Assembly: GCA_913060495.1 (NCBI GenBank) | Contig: CAJXRP010000007.1 | Span: forward strand, 99,872 to 163,871 | Direction of reading: 5' to 3' | DNA: 64,000 bases | Source of the DNA: an uncultured Gammaproteobacteria bacterium | Lineage (GTDB): Bacteria > Pseudomonadota > Gammaproteobacteria > Pseudomonadales > Pseudohongiellaceae | In this document: in pieces, positions 18,997 through 27,964 of the stretch | Layout of the letters: the number at the start of each line of letters is the position of its first letter | Numbering within the stretch: position 1 is the stretch's first letter | The notes under the pieces: model-generated | Seen by the model: the letters and a program-made list of their open reading frames with translations, nothing else | Databases searched by the model: none | Told to the model about the DNA's origin: nothing | Position numbers and translations under genes: made by a program

Positions 18997-19454
18997 AGCT
19001 CGACATTATGCCCTATGTTGTGGAAGGTCGATCTTCTCTTTCTATCGGTTGCCAAGAAAGGAGCTGAATAGCGCATCTAGTGGCCATAGCTGACCAAAAT
19101 AATTTGAGACGGAGGAATAAGGGAGAGGTGTAGAGTGAATTATTGCTTCTAAAGCATTCCCACCCCACAAATTCAAAGAATTTGGGGGCAGGAATTCTCA
19201 AGGAGCACCTCGGTACAGAGTGAGGCGTGGCGACTGTACCGGAGTGATTGCAAAACAGGAAGCATTCATCATCTTGTGTTGCGAGGCAGACGATACCACC
19301 ATATGTAGTTTTTCTCAATAGGATTTTGCTAGGCTGAATGCTCGAAACAGTTTCTGGCAACGCTAATACTGCACTCTTTTTTACTTTTTCTTCAATATAG
19401 TAAAGTAATAACTTTATTATATCGAATAAATTGGAGAAATGAATTCAGGAGAGA
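18997..19454. other. Intergenic region without a convincing gene
   Basis: About 460 bases between DUF3667 and the M48 protease gene. An open frame exists on the minus strand (19013-19360), but it has no recognisable domain or ribosome binding site. A short hairpin (CAAATTC/GAATTTG, 3-base loop) lies at 19168-19184. The stretch near 19380-19440 is very AT-rich. Confidence 0.5.
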
Positions 19455-20240
19455 CTAGTTTAGGAAGCAGTCAGGGTTCAGGCCCCGGCTTTTTGCGGAA
19501 TCTCGTAAGGCGTTTGCAGGAGGCATAAGGCGCCTCAGTTCAGCCATGCGCGATGCAGGTGAGGGGTGAGTAGAAAGCAACTCAGGGGGTCTGGGCCCAC
19601 CGTCCGCGCTCATATTGACCCAGAGGTTTATGCTCTCTTCGGGATTAAACCCTGCTTCTGCCATAAGGATTACACCGATAGCATCTGCCTCGCTCTCCTG
19701 GGTTCTGTTAAACGGCAGGAAGATGCCATAGCGTGCGCCTATGTCGAAAACCTGCAGCGCGGTATCCGATGCACCTAGGATCTGTGCCGCAGCGGCACCC
19801 ACGTTGCGCAGAGCCGATTGGCTTGCACGCTCATTACTGTGGTTAGCCAATACGTGTCCAACTTCGTGCGCCATCACTGCAGCTAATTGATGTTGATTAA
19901 CCGCGACGCCGAAAAGTCCGTTGTAAACACCAATCTTGCCGCCCGGAAGAGCGAAGGCGTTAGCCTGTTCGTTGTCGAATACTGTCACTTCCCATTCGAA
20001 GCGGGTTTGATCTTCGCTGTCTAGTGCGGCTACAACATAGTTGGCGACGCACTGCACATACTGAAGCTCTCTGTTATTAGTGGTTGCAGGTATTTCCGCC
20101 TGCATCTCGCGATAGCTGCGAATACCTTGCTCGGCCATGTCGGCATCAGAGTAGAGTACAACCTGACGTCTATCTAAAGGGGAGCTCGTGCAGGCGGCGA
20201 GTGATAAAAGGAGTGTAAGGACTACGCTAAATATTCTCAT
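19455..20240 (-). CDS. M48-family zinc metalloprotease, lipoprotein
   Basis: 261 residues from the ATG at 20240, chosen because it gives a proper lipoprotein signal with lipobox LAAC near residue 17. An upstream in-frame start at 20303 would hide it. The zinc site HEVGH is seen in AVMAHEVGHVLANH, with the third ligand Glu in ESEADAIG. This matches Oma1/LoiP-like proteases anchored in the outer membrane that clear damaged envelope proteins. It is transcribed alone. Confidence 0.87.
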   Translation of the reverse strand: MRIFSVVLTLLLSLAACTSSPLDRRQVVLYSDADMAEQGIRSYREMQAEIPATTNNRELQYVQCVANYVVAALDSEDQTRFEWEVTVFDNEQANAFALPGGKIGVYNGLFGVAVNQHQLAAVMAHEVGHVLANHSNERASQSALRNVGAAAAQILGASDTALQVFDIGARYGIFLPFNRTQESEADAIGVILMAEAGFNPEESINLWVNMSADGGPRPPELLSTHPSPASRMAELRRLMPPANALRDSAKSRGLNPDCFLN

Positions 20241-20345
20241 GACTAGTAGACAACTCTCATCCATATGTAACGGATAGCAGGACCAAAAGGGATGTATGGC
20301 CAATAGTTTGTGTGAGAAGTATAGCGCAGACCCGAGTCGATCTAA

Positions 20346-20912
20346 CTAAAAATTACATTCCTGCGCTTCTAGCTGAACACGAATTTCATCACCCTGCTCG
20401 TCGACGATTCGTTCGAAGCAATTTCCCTCTAGATCACGCAGTAGCCGGCGCCCACTGGCAACAGCGGCGGGAGTAGTGCGGGATTCGGACTGATCCACAT
20501 AGACTATCTCGCGAGTTCGAGTTGTTGGTGCATTTCTGTAGACAACCGTCTCGACGTTTCGCGTGGTGTGTCTGGGATAACTAAACAGGGAACCTAATAC
20601 CAGTCCACCAAGAAAACTGCCTGAATCGTAGCGTCTATGTCGTGAAGAGTAGTTTCCATAGGAGAAATTGAAGCCGCTACCATAGCGTCTGTTGTAGTTT
20701 CCGTAGTTCCGATTGCGCGAGCCGTAGTGATAAGAATTCACGCGCCGATTTCCACGGTAGTTGTTTCGGTATCTGTTGCTATGCTGACTAAACCCAGAAT
20801 CACCATAGCCGCGGCGATGGTTGCGGTTATCTGCCGATGCCGCCTGACTGACTACCAGTGCACCGATTATGGAAAGGCCTAACAATACTTTCTTCGCAAT
20901 CATAACATTCAC
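20346..20912 (-). CDS. Exported Tyr/Arg/Asn/Gly-rich low-complexity protein
   Basis: 188 residues. A signal peptide (about 1-27, after ASA) is followed by a region (about 28-105) made almost wholly of Asn, Arg, Tyr, Gly and Ser. A short hydrophobic Gly-rich patch (FLGGLVLGSLF) and a more ordinary C-terminal domain with LEGNCFERIVDE and a final Cys follow. No family was recognised with confidence. The N-terminal half is basic and probably disordered, and could bind polyanions in the periplasm. It lies between the M48 protease and a LysR regulator. Confidence 0.65.
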   Translation of the reverse strand: MNVMIAKKVLLGLSIIGALVVSQAASADNRNHRRGYGDSGFSQHSNRYRNNYRGNRRVNSYHYGSRNRNYGNYNRRYGSGFNFSYGNYSSRHRRYDSGSFLGGLVLGSLFSYPRHTTRNVETVVYRNAPTTRTREIVYVDQSESRTTPAAVASGRRLLRDLEGNCFERIVDEQGDEIRVQLEAQECNF

Positions 20913-21018
20913 CTACTTCACAAAATGAATAAATAACGAACAGAATAAAAACTCGTCTATGGTGAGAATACACCGAGAGAATGAATACAAGCTGAATGGG
21001 CAAAGTCAGCAAAGCCCG

Positions 21019-21912
21019 CTACGAAGGAAGGGAAAGCTTATCCATGATTATGTCGTATAGAGCTTTGGTGGCAGGGCCAGAGGCCTGTTGGTTGGACAGC
21101 ATCAAATTCATTTGAACAATTCTATCCAATTCCGTTTCTACAGGTATTCTGTGTAGGCTTCCGCGTGCAAGTTCATCTTCAATCCAATTCAGCGGAACAA
21201 ATCCAAAGACCAGACCAGACTGCAGCAATTTGATGCTGGTGGAAAAGTGGCTGACGGTCCAGCGTTGTTCAGCCTGGAGCCACCCGGCATCTTGTTCGCG
21301 GTGTGTGCCAGTATCTCTTAGTACGACTTGGCGCATGTTTCGCAGCTCCATCTCTGAAACATTCTCTCTGCCTTTAACCAGCGGATGGTTTGCGGCGGCG
21401 ACGGGAATCATCTTTACCTGCAATAAGGGTGCGCCTCTAAAACCCATGGGTATGTTGGAGCCTATTACCAGGTCAGCGCTTTTTTCGATGAGTGCCTCGG
21501 TGGTGCCGGAGAGGCTAGTCTCAAGAACGCGAATGCGTGTGTGTGGAAACTCCTGGGAAAATTCTTCGAACGCGCAGATTAAAGAACCAACTTCTACTAA
21601 CACATCAACTGCAATAGAGACTTCGGACTCAAAGCCTAGGGCGAGTGAGTTCGCCACCGCTTCGGCCTGACTTGCTTGATCTAGCAGATGTTCTGCATGG
21701 CGATATAGAACCTGACCTGCATCGGTCATTACTGCTTTGCGCCCCTCTTGGACGAGCACGGGCTGAGGCAGTTGCTCATTTAGGCGCGCGATTCCATAGC
21801 TAATAGAGGACTGGCTCTTATTCAGTGCCTCCGCTGCCATGGCGTAGGAGCCGCTATCGATCACGGTTTTAAAGACCAGCCATTGCTCAAGCGAGACGCG
21901 AGGATTCTTCAT
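21019..21912 (-). CDS. LysR-family transcriptional regulator
   Basis: 297 residues from the ATG at 21912, chosen because a canonical winged-helix DNA-binding domain begins there (residues about 5-65, with MAAEALNKSQSSISYGIARLNEQL). The C-terminal part is a LysR-type substrate-binding domain. It is divergent from azoR-pirin, separated by about 110 bases, the classic arrangement for a LysR regulator controlling its neighbour. The inducer is unknown, but quinones or electrophiles would fit. Confidence 0.88.
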   Translation of the reverse strand: MKNPRVSLEQWLVFKTVIDSGSYAMAAEALNKSQSSISYGIARLNEQLPQPVLVQEGRKAVMTDAGQVLYRHAEHLLDQASQAEAVANSLALGFESEVSIAVDVLVEVGSLICAFEEFSQEFPHTRIRVLETSLSGTTEALIEKSADLVIGSNIPMGFRGAPLLQVKMIPVAAANHPLVKGRENVSEMELRNMRQVVLRDTGTHREQDAGWLQAEQRWTVSHFSTSIKLLQSGLVFGFVPLNWIEDELARGSLHRIPVETELDRIVQMNLMLSNQQASGPATKALYDIIMDKLSLPS

Positions 21913-22023
21913 ATATCTACTTATTAGATGTATAAGCGGCAAAAATAGCACTAATCAATCGAATAATATGCTCTATGATCTGCTCAATCAAGGAATTAAC
22001 AGATTCGACACTGGAGAAAGAGC

Positions 22024-22647
22024 ATGAAAAACGTACTACGAATTACCACAAGCATATTGGGCGAGGGCAGCGTGAGTTCCGAATTGATGGATGACTTGCT
22101 AGTTAAGCTGAGCGCCCGGGAATCGTTTGATGTCACAGAGCGAAATTTCACCGATGAGGCAATCCCTCATTTAGATGGGCCCTGGTTGAATGCGCTTTCC
22201 ACGGCGGAGGAGGATCGTAGCGCCGAGCAGCAAGCTAAAGTTGCATTCTCAGATACACTGATTGCTGAGCTGCTAGAGGCAGATACTCTGGTGATTGCAC
22301 TGCCCATGTATAACTTCTCGGTTCCCTCCATGTTGAAGGCGTGGGTAGATCATATAGCTAGAGCGGGAGTCACGTTCAAATATACCGAGAACGGCGCAGT
22401 CGGTTTGTTAGAAGATAAAAAGGTGTATCTCGTTGCCACAATGGGGGGGATGCATGAGGGAGGTGTATCGGACTTTCTTCGGCCCTTCATGAAACAGATC
22501 ATGGCATTTATTGGATTAAATGATGTGCAGTTTATTACGGCGGACGGTTTGAACATGGGACCAGAGCGAAGAGAGCAGGGCATAGCCAAGGCAAGGAATG
22601 AAATAGCGAATAGTGTGAACGCTAGCTTAGAGGAGGTAGCAGCATGA
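22024..22647 (+). CDS. azoR: FMN-dependent NADH-azoreductase / quinone reductase
   Basis: 207 residues with a flavodoxin-like fold. The early RITTSILGEGSVSSEL phosphate-binding loop, the PMYNFSVPSMLKAWVDH segment and VATMGGMHEG are standard AzoR signatures. It would reduce quinones and azo compounds with NADH in the cytosol. Its stop overlaps the pirin start by 4 bases (ATGA). The divergent LysR gene is its likely regulator. Confidence 0.9.
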   Translation: MKNVLRITTSILGEGSVSSELMDDLLVKLSARESFDVTERNFTDEAIPHLDGPWLNALSTAEEDRSAEQQAKVAFSDTLIAELLEADTLVIALPMYNFSVPSMLKAWVDHIARAGVTFKYTENGAVGLLEDKKVYLVATMGGMHEGGVSDFLRPFMKQIMAFIGLNDVQFITADGLNMGPERREQGIAKARNEIANSVNASLEEVAA

Positions 22648-23501
22648 ACAAGCAAAGAAAGTTTCGTGAACTAGAAGAGGTGTTGGTCGCGCAGGCTACC
22701 AGCGACGGTGATGGTGTGCAGTTGAAGCGTGTCTTCGGCGGAGCCGATCTCGCACGATTCGATCCCTTTCTTATGCTGGACGAGTTTGGTTCGGATAAGG
22801 CCGCGGACTATATCGGTGGTTTTCCACCTCATCCCCATCGTGGCTTTGAAACTGTAACGTACATGTTAGAGGGACAGATGGAGCACCGTGATCATATGGG
22901 TAATATAGGCCGACTCGGTCCCGGGGATGTGCAATGGATGAAGGCCGGCGCTGGAGTTATTCATTCAGAAATGCCGAAGCAGGAAGAGGGGTTGATGCAC
23001 GGTTTTCAGCTGTGGGTAAATCTGCCTGCTGCCGAAAAGATGACACCTGCTTCCTACAATGACATCGATGCGAATTCGATTCCAAGCTATGAGCTTAACG
23101 GTGTCGCTATTAAATCGATAGCGGGTGAATTGAAGGTAGACGGCACCAAGGTATCGGGAGCGGTGACTGGACTAAGCACCGACCCCGCCTACTTGGATAT
23201 GAGTTTTGATAGTGATCGAGAAGTTGTGGTCGATGTGCCCGATGGCTACACAACACTTGTTTATGTATACAAGGGTTCAGCGGTTATTGGCGATAGTGAT
23301 TACCAACTAACAAAAGGGAAGATAGCGCGGCTATCGCGCGAGGGCGAGCTGCTTATTTCTGCTAGTGGTGCTACTAGATTACTGCTGATTACCGGCAAGC
23401 CAATTGGTGAACCTATTGTGCAGCGTGGTCCTTTTGTAATGAATACCATGGATGAGATTCATCAGGCAATTCGCGATTATAGCGAGGGCACGTTGGTGTA
23501 G
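22644..23501 (+). CDS. Pirin family protein
   Basis: 285 residues with two cupin barrels. The N-terminal cupin has the pirin metal site pattern FPPHPHRGFETVTYMLEG, and HSEMP later supplies the remaining ligand. Pirins of this type include quercetin 2,3-dioxygenases. It is translationally coupled to azoR (ATGA overlap), with AGGAGG 8 bases before the ATG, so the two proteins probably act in the same response to quinones or redox stress. Confidence 0.88.
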   Translation: MNKQRKFRELEEVLVAQATSDGDGVQLKRVFGGADLARFDPFLMLDEFGSDKAADYIGGFPPHPHRGFETVTYMLEGQMEHRDHMGNIGRLGPGDVQWMKAGAGVIHSEMPKQEEGLMHGFQLWVNLPAAEKMTPASYNDIDANSIPSYELNGVAIKSIAGELKVDGTKVSGAVTGLSTDPAYLDMSFDSDREVVVDVPDGYTTLVYVYKGSAVIGDSDYQLTKGKIARLSREGELLISASGATRLLLITGKPIGEPIVQRGPFVMNTMDEIHQAIRDYSEGTLV

Positions 23502-23531
23502 CTGAGGTCGATTGAATGGCTTAGTAAACAG

Positions 23532-23560
23532 GACGCTGTGCATCTGCACAGCGTCTTTCT
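23532..23560 (+). terminator. Rho-independent terminator after azoR-pirin
   Basis: A 10-bp perfect stem (GACGCTGTGC/GCACAGCGTC) with a 4-base loop is followed by TTTCTTATT, 30 bases after the pirin stop codon. Confidence 0.8.
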
Positions 23561-23569
23561 TATTGCAGT

Positions 23570-24073
23570 CTACTGATATTGAACAGGATGAGTCGTAATC
23601 ATGATTCGGCTTTCCATGTAGGTAATAGTGTCGCCATCTATGCTGCGAAACCAATGAGGCGTGCCGGGCTGAAGTACTAGCACATCTCCTGCGGTAACCT
23701 GCCGTGCAAGTCCACCGACGATGCCATGCTGTGTGCGCACGATGTTAGGATCGCTCGATTCCGCTAACGGTAATATAAGTTTTCCACCTGTAACGAAAGT
23801 CCCGCTTCCTTCCAATACGCGGTAGATCTCCATGCTCCATGGATGAATGATCGCATACTGTTCCACCGCGCTGCTGCGACGACGAACTGAAACCCCAGGA
23901 GATATTGTTACCGACCAGCCACCAGCGGAAGCAGATGATGCAGCAGCTCTATCCAGTTCCGCTTCAATCTCTGCGCCGGGTTTGAATATTGCGGGTGGAG
24001 CACCGGAGTCTTGAGCTTGGGACGTAAAGCCGAGTCCGGAAAAAATAAATGCGGCGAGTAGTAGGCGTTTCAT
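23570..24073 (-). CDS. Exported cupin-domain protein
   Basis: 167 residues from ATG at 24073 (MKRLLLAAF), giving a signal peptide cleaved near SQAQ. The mature part is a single cupin barrel; HPWSMEIYRVLEGSG and later PHWFRSI give the two cupin motifs. It may bind a metal in the periplasm, but the first motif is not a perfect histidine set. No operon partner is seen. Its 3' end faces the azoR-pirin terminator. Confidence 0.72.
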   Translation of the reverse strand: MKRLLLAAFIFSGLGFTSQAQDSGAPPAIFKPGAEIEAELDRAAASSASAGGWSVTISPGVSVRRRSSAVEQYAIIHPWSMEIYRVLEGSGTFVTGGKLILPLAESSDPNIVRTQHGIVGGLARQVTAGDVLVLQPGTPHWFRSIDGDTITYMESRIMITTHPVQYQ

Positions 24074-24255
24074 GGTGAGCTCCATTGTTATTTTTTTAGG
24101 TGAGATCGCTTCCCAACCTTTATAACACAGCCTCGGCCCAACACGGAATTCGCAACATTGAGTCTAAGCGAGGATCAGCGGACGAAAAAAACCTTCGAAG
24201 CGAGATCACGGAGGACCTTGCCATCGAAGGCTTGTCTTTGCGTACTGCGGCGTTT

Positions 24256-25017
24256 TTAAGGCTTCTTAAATACTAGGAAGAAGCGATCTGTCATATTCGG
24301 AATCTCTCCTACTTCCAAGCTTAGATCGTCGCTCTCTTCGAAGAACATATCAGATGCTCTATCGAGTACAAAGCCAGCAGCCTGAACTTGTAGGATTACA
24401 TCCACCGGGTCCTCACGGCGACCTAGTGTTTCTGTTTCTTCCTTCATATGGCGTCGTGTATGGTCCACCACAACATAGCTGCCACCCGACTTGAGGGTAT
24501 CGAAAACTTTAGCATTGATGCGGCCATTCCCTGCTTCGCTGAAATTATGGTATTCGCGAAAGTGCAGAAACAAGTCTGCGCTGGCAACACCAAAATCAAA
24601 CTCGCCTCGTTCATAGGCTTCTGTTGCGCCGCCGTAGCTATCCCCGACTGCGACCGGATGAATCATTCCGAACAGTTCCATGTCGATCCAGTCACCCCAG
24701 GAATCGAGAACGCCCTGATTGTCGACGGTGTAAAGCTGTCCGTTGTCTCGCAGTACTGGGCCTAGAATCTTCGTGTAGTAGGCTTGGCCAGCAGGCAAGA
24801 ACTCGATAACTGTCATATCGTCTTCGAGACCGATGAAGTCTAATGCTGCTATAGGATCGCGGTCAGCGTCCCTCTGTAGCTCCGCGTCTGTCCGATGCTC
24901 CATTCCCATTACATTCTGCACTTTTTGTTGCAGGGGAGTTAGGCTCTGTGCGTTAACTAGCATCGGTGAAAGTAGCGAAAGCGCCGCTACGAGTAGACTT
25001 GGCTTGATCATGTTCAT
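24256..25017 (-). CDS. Exported predicted methyltransferase-like protein
   Basis: 253 residues with a signal peptide (about 1-24, after VNAQ). The mature part resembles the predicted-methyltransferase family that carries export signals: TVIEFLPAGQAYYTKIL replaces the usual glycine-rich SAM loop, and YVVVDHTRRHM is a family-typical late motif. An exported SAM-dependent enzyme would be unusual because SAM is cytosolic, so the domain may have another role. It stands alone. Confidence 0.72.
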   Translation of the reverse strand: MNMIKPSLLVAALSLLSPMLVNAQSLTPLQQKVQNVMGMEHRTDAELQRDADRDPIAALDFIGLEDDMTVIEFLPAGQAYYTKILGPVLRDNGQLYTVDNQGVLDSWGDWIDMELFGMIHPVAVGDSYGGATEAYERGEFDFGVASADLFLHFREYHNFSEAGNGRINAKVFDTLKSGGSYVVVDHTRRHMKEETETLGRREDPVDVILQVQAAGFVLDRASDMFFEESDDLSLEVGEIPNMTDRFFLVFKKP

Positions 25018-25155
25018 AGTGATTCCTGAAATAAGTTAAAATTCTCTACTAGTTCGGCAGCTTAATACTTGACCGAATTAGTAGGGTATTCTAGCTTATT
25101 ACTCAGGATGTTTGCGAGAGAAATTACCGTCTTGAGGGCAATGAGACGCAGTTAG

Positions 25156-25782
25156 CTAGCTCGCCTCTGGTTTTTTGAGGACAATAAACGCGGCTTGTTT
25201 CTTCCGGTTCCATTCTAGGTCAAGTTCAAAGCCGGTGTCGCTAAAATAGCCCTTCAAGGTCTCACGCTCTAACACGTTCACATAAGGTAACTTGCCAAAA
25301 ATCTTTCCAACTAGCAGTAAAATCCTCCAGTGCGAAAACGAATCAGCCAGACAAACGGTGGAAGTTACAAATACACCGCCTGGCTTTAATAGTTGATAAA
25401 CAATCTTGATGGCCCGTTCTGGGTCTTCCAATAAGTGCAGAATATTGTGCGCCATAACAACATCGAATGAAGAATCGGCTGCTTCAAAGTCTTCCAGCGT
25501 GGAGCACTGAAATTGTATATTGCCAATGTCTGCATCTGCTGCCTTGTTCCTCGCTATCTCAATCATATTTGGAGAAATATCCGTCGCTATTATATTTCCT
25601 ACAAATGGCGCGTGATGAAGAGCCGTAGTGCCAGTCCCGCAGCCAAATTCAAAAACCTGTGAATCTGTGTCGAAATAACGTTGAGTCGTTTCCAGCTTTT
25701 CCTTGTAGGTTTCTTCATCTCCTACTGGGGACTTCGCGTAACTCTCCGCTCTCTTGTCCCAAAAATCTACCGCCTTCACCAT
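25156..25782 (-). CDS. Class I SAM-dependent methyltransferase
   Basis: 208 residues, cytosolic. Motif I is VFEFGCGTGTTAL, followed by IATDISPNMIEIA and the later MAHNILHLLEDP segment, as in UbiE/Methyltransf_11-type enzymes. The N-terminal WDKRAESYAKSP pattern is also typical. The substrate is unknown. It is monocistronic, with weak ribosome binding sequence upstream (GGGAGAAAAC). Confidence 0.85.
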   Translation of the reverse strand: MVKAVDFWDKRAESYAKSPVGDEETYKEKLETTQRYFDTDSQVFEFGCGTGTTALHHAPFVGNIIATDISPNMIEIARNKAADADIGNIQFQCSTLEDFEAADSSFDVVMAHNILHLLEDPERAIKIVYQLLKPGGVFVTSTVCLADSFSHWRILLLVGKIFGKLPYVNVLERETLKGYFSDTGFELDLEWNRKKQAAFIVLKKPEAS

Positions 25783-25903
25783 AGTTTTCTCCCGGTTGAT
25801 CTAACTAGAAATGGGTGAAGTAATTCACCATCACAAAACATAGACGCCTCAACAACAATTTTGTTACACACAGCAGCAAGCCTACAGAAAGTTGAGGGTA
25901 CGA

Positions 25904-26308
25904 TTACTCAGGTAGTCTGGCCTTCATGTCAATATAGGCACTATGAATCAATTCTTTGATTGCTGCAGAATCAGTGTCATTGTCTGGTCTAATCTTAACA
26001 TGGCGCATACGTTTGCCTGACCCTTCAAGAAAAGCGTTTGGGTCATCAATAAATGCACCCATGTAGAAACCAACATTGACATGAGACTTGAAAACATTGA
26101 CGTAGCCGAATGCGGCTCCGTCAACGCAGGCGGTTGGACAGCCGTCATGAATGAGTTCACTGACTCCATCACCACAATCTCTGAAAACAGTGAACCATTG
26201 ACGCGCTATTGAATACAGTACAGGTGGATCTCCAGACAGCCATTCATCTATTTCCCATGAATGGGGTGTCGCGTCGGGGAATAGAAAGAGTTTATTTGTA
26301 CTGTTCAT
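25904..26308 (-). CDS. DUF1801-like domain protein
   Basis: 134 residues. The sequence around LIHDGCPTACVDGAAFGYVNVFKSHVNVGF fits the DUF1801/YdhG-like fold, a small alpha-beta domain often annotated without function. No signal peptide or membrane segment is present. It stands alone between two methyltransferase genes. Confidence 0.65.
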   Translation of the reverse strand: MNSTNKLFLFPDATPHSWEIDEWLSGDPPVLYSIARQWFTVFRDCGDGVSELIHDGCPTACVDGAAFGYVNVFKSHVNVGFYMGAFIDDPNAFLEGSGKRMRHVKIRPDNDTDSAAIKELIHSAYIDMKARLPE

Positions 26309-26503
26309 TTTAATACTCCATCTAGGCTTGTTTGCTGAATGAAGGCTAAATCTCTATCCCCAATGGGAAATTGAGTTTTCTACTGTTTTGATTGGTCGGC
26401 GAAATACATTGCCTTTTCAACAGAATGCTATAGCTTAGGTTGCGACAACGTTTTGTAATTTATCTCTCGATAGCTGACTTAGCACTGATCTACAGGCAGC
26501 ATA

Positions 26504-27154
26504 ATGACAAAACTCCGCTTATCCTACCAGACCGTCGAGTTCGGAAAGATAGATATTCACCTCTGCACACTTCGCAATAAACAAGAATTTCATGACCCGG
26601 AAGGAGTTGCCGAAAGTCTCGGCATATCCTCTGCTCTGTGGCCGATTTTCGGTGTTGTGTGGCCATCAAGCATGGTTCTCGCGCACCACATCAGCGACTA
26701 CAACACAGGCTCCAAACGAATCCTCGAAATTGGCTGCGGCATGGCACTAAGCAGCCTGCTACTCAATAAGCAGCACGCAAACATCACAGCAACTGATTAT
26801 CATCCTGAGACAGGAATCTTTCTCGCCCGCAACACCCTGCTCAATATGGATGAGCCTATCGCCTATGAACAAGTAGACTGGTCTGACACAGAGGATGACC
26901 TCGGCCTTTTTGACCTAATCATAGGAAGTGATCTTTTGTATGAGGAAGAGCATATCGGATTGCTAGCTAACTTTATTGCCGGCCACTCGAATCCAACATG
27001 TGAGGTTATTCTGGTGGACCCTGGTCGTGGCAGGAAAAATAGATTAAGCGCTAGGATGATCGAACTCGGATATAGTTCTTGTCAGGAAAAGCCGCGCCAT
27101 ACAGATTATCTGAGCAAAGAATTCAAAGGGCACATACTAACGTATGCGCGGTGA
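26504..27154 (+). CDS. Lysine-methyltransferase-like SAM-dependent methyltransferase
   Basis: 216 residues. Motif I is ILEIGCGMALSSL, with TATDYHP after strand 2 and the GSDLLYEEEH motif that replaces the usual post-II region in Methyltransferase_16/METTL21-type enzymes. The preceding GVVWPSSMVLAHHI segment is typical of this protein-methyltransferase group. The target is unknown. It ends about 90 bases before a strong hairpin. Confidence 0.8.
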   Translation: MTKLRLSYQTVEFGKIDIHLCTLRNKQEFHDPEGVAESLGISSALWPIFGVVWPSSMVLAHHISDYNTGSKRILEIGCGMALSSLLLNKQHANITATDYHPETGIFLARNTLLNMDEPIAYEQVDWSDTEDDLGLFDLIIGSDLLYEEEHIGLLANFIAGHSNPTCEVILVDPGRGRKNRLSARMIELGYSSCQEKPRHTDYLSKEFKGHILTYAR

Positions 27155-27240
27155 GTTTCTAATTCGGTATAAGTAGTCGTCGAGTAGCGCAAAAGGTAAG
27201 AAACTTAAAGTTAAAAAAAGACACAAAGAAAGGACACAAA

Positions 27241-27272
27241 AAAAGGCGCAACAAAAGTTGCGCCTTTTTTTG
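27241..27272 (+). terminator. Strong Rho-independent terminator
   Basis: AAAAGGCGCAAC-AAAA-GTTGCGCC followed by seven T residues terminates the methyltransferase gene on the plus strand. The A-run on its left means it can also serve the minus-strand gene ending at 27293. Confidence 0.85.
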
Positions 27273-27292
27273 TCTATCAGTGTTGCTTATAA

Positions 27293-27835
27293 CTAATCAG
27301 CTACGCGCTTCATTGTAGTGTAACGAACTGAGGTAACTTTTCCGCCACCCCAATTTTCAGTACGTGATTCATAAGTGTTCTCATCGATCATGCGCATATA
27401 GCTGTGATGAGCATGGGGGCTGGAAGCGACATCCATATTAGTACCGTTGGTGAATCTGAAGTCGATGACACCTTCTTCGCCAGAGTCTCTGAAAGTCATT
27501 GAAGGCTGGTTGCCAATTGCACAGTAGTGCGTATGGATAAGCTCTTCCTTGCCGTTCTGGTGGTACATGCTGACCATTTCAGCGGGTGTGCCCGCAGCAA
27601 ACGTCTGCATTACTGAGGAATTACCAATATTCTTGAACGATACTGTAGTGGCTGAAACCGCGGCATCTTCTCTAGATTGGCCAACAGGAACGACCTGCGC
27701 TTCGCCGGCCCAGCTGCCTTCGAGTTTAAGCATAGTCTGAAACGCTTCATCAGGTGAAAAGCCGTCGCCTGCTAAGGCAGTAGAGCTAAGCAGTAAAGCG
27801 GCGGTAGAGAGTGCGGCAAAGTGTAGTTTTCCCAT
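27293..27835 (-). CDS. Exported hypothetical protein
   Basis: 180 residues with a clear signal peptide (about 1-22, after TALA). The mature part has a mixed beta pattern with LEGSWAGEA, a start often seen in small lipocalin-like or DUF1579-like barrels, and ends SVRYTTMKRV. No catalytic motif was recognised. It shares the bidirectional terminator with the upstream methyltransferase gene. Confidence 0.65.
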   Translation of the reverse strand: MGKLHFAALSTAALLLSSTALAGDGFSPDEAFQTMLKLEGSWAGEAQVVPVGQSREDAAVSATTVSFKNIGNSSVMQTFAAGTPAEMVSMYHQNGKEELIHTHYCAIGNQPSMTFRDSGEEGVIDFRFTNGTNMDVASSPHAHHSYMRMIDENTYESRTENWGGGKVTSVRYTTMKRVAD

Positions 27836-27964
27836 GAATCTAGTCCTTGATTATTTTTAGAGTTGCCCCAGACTATTATCGCCCCTAGGGCTTGTCAACT
27901 AAGTATTGACTGAGTGGATGTGTCTTATGCGGGCGCTAATACCCTGCATAATGTAAGGTTTTTT

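Noticed and set aside
19013..19360. 115-residue open frame on the minus strand
   Set aside because: No ribosome binding site, no recognisable domain, biased Ser/Cys/Phe composition and a position in AT-rich intergenic DNA; treated as chance.
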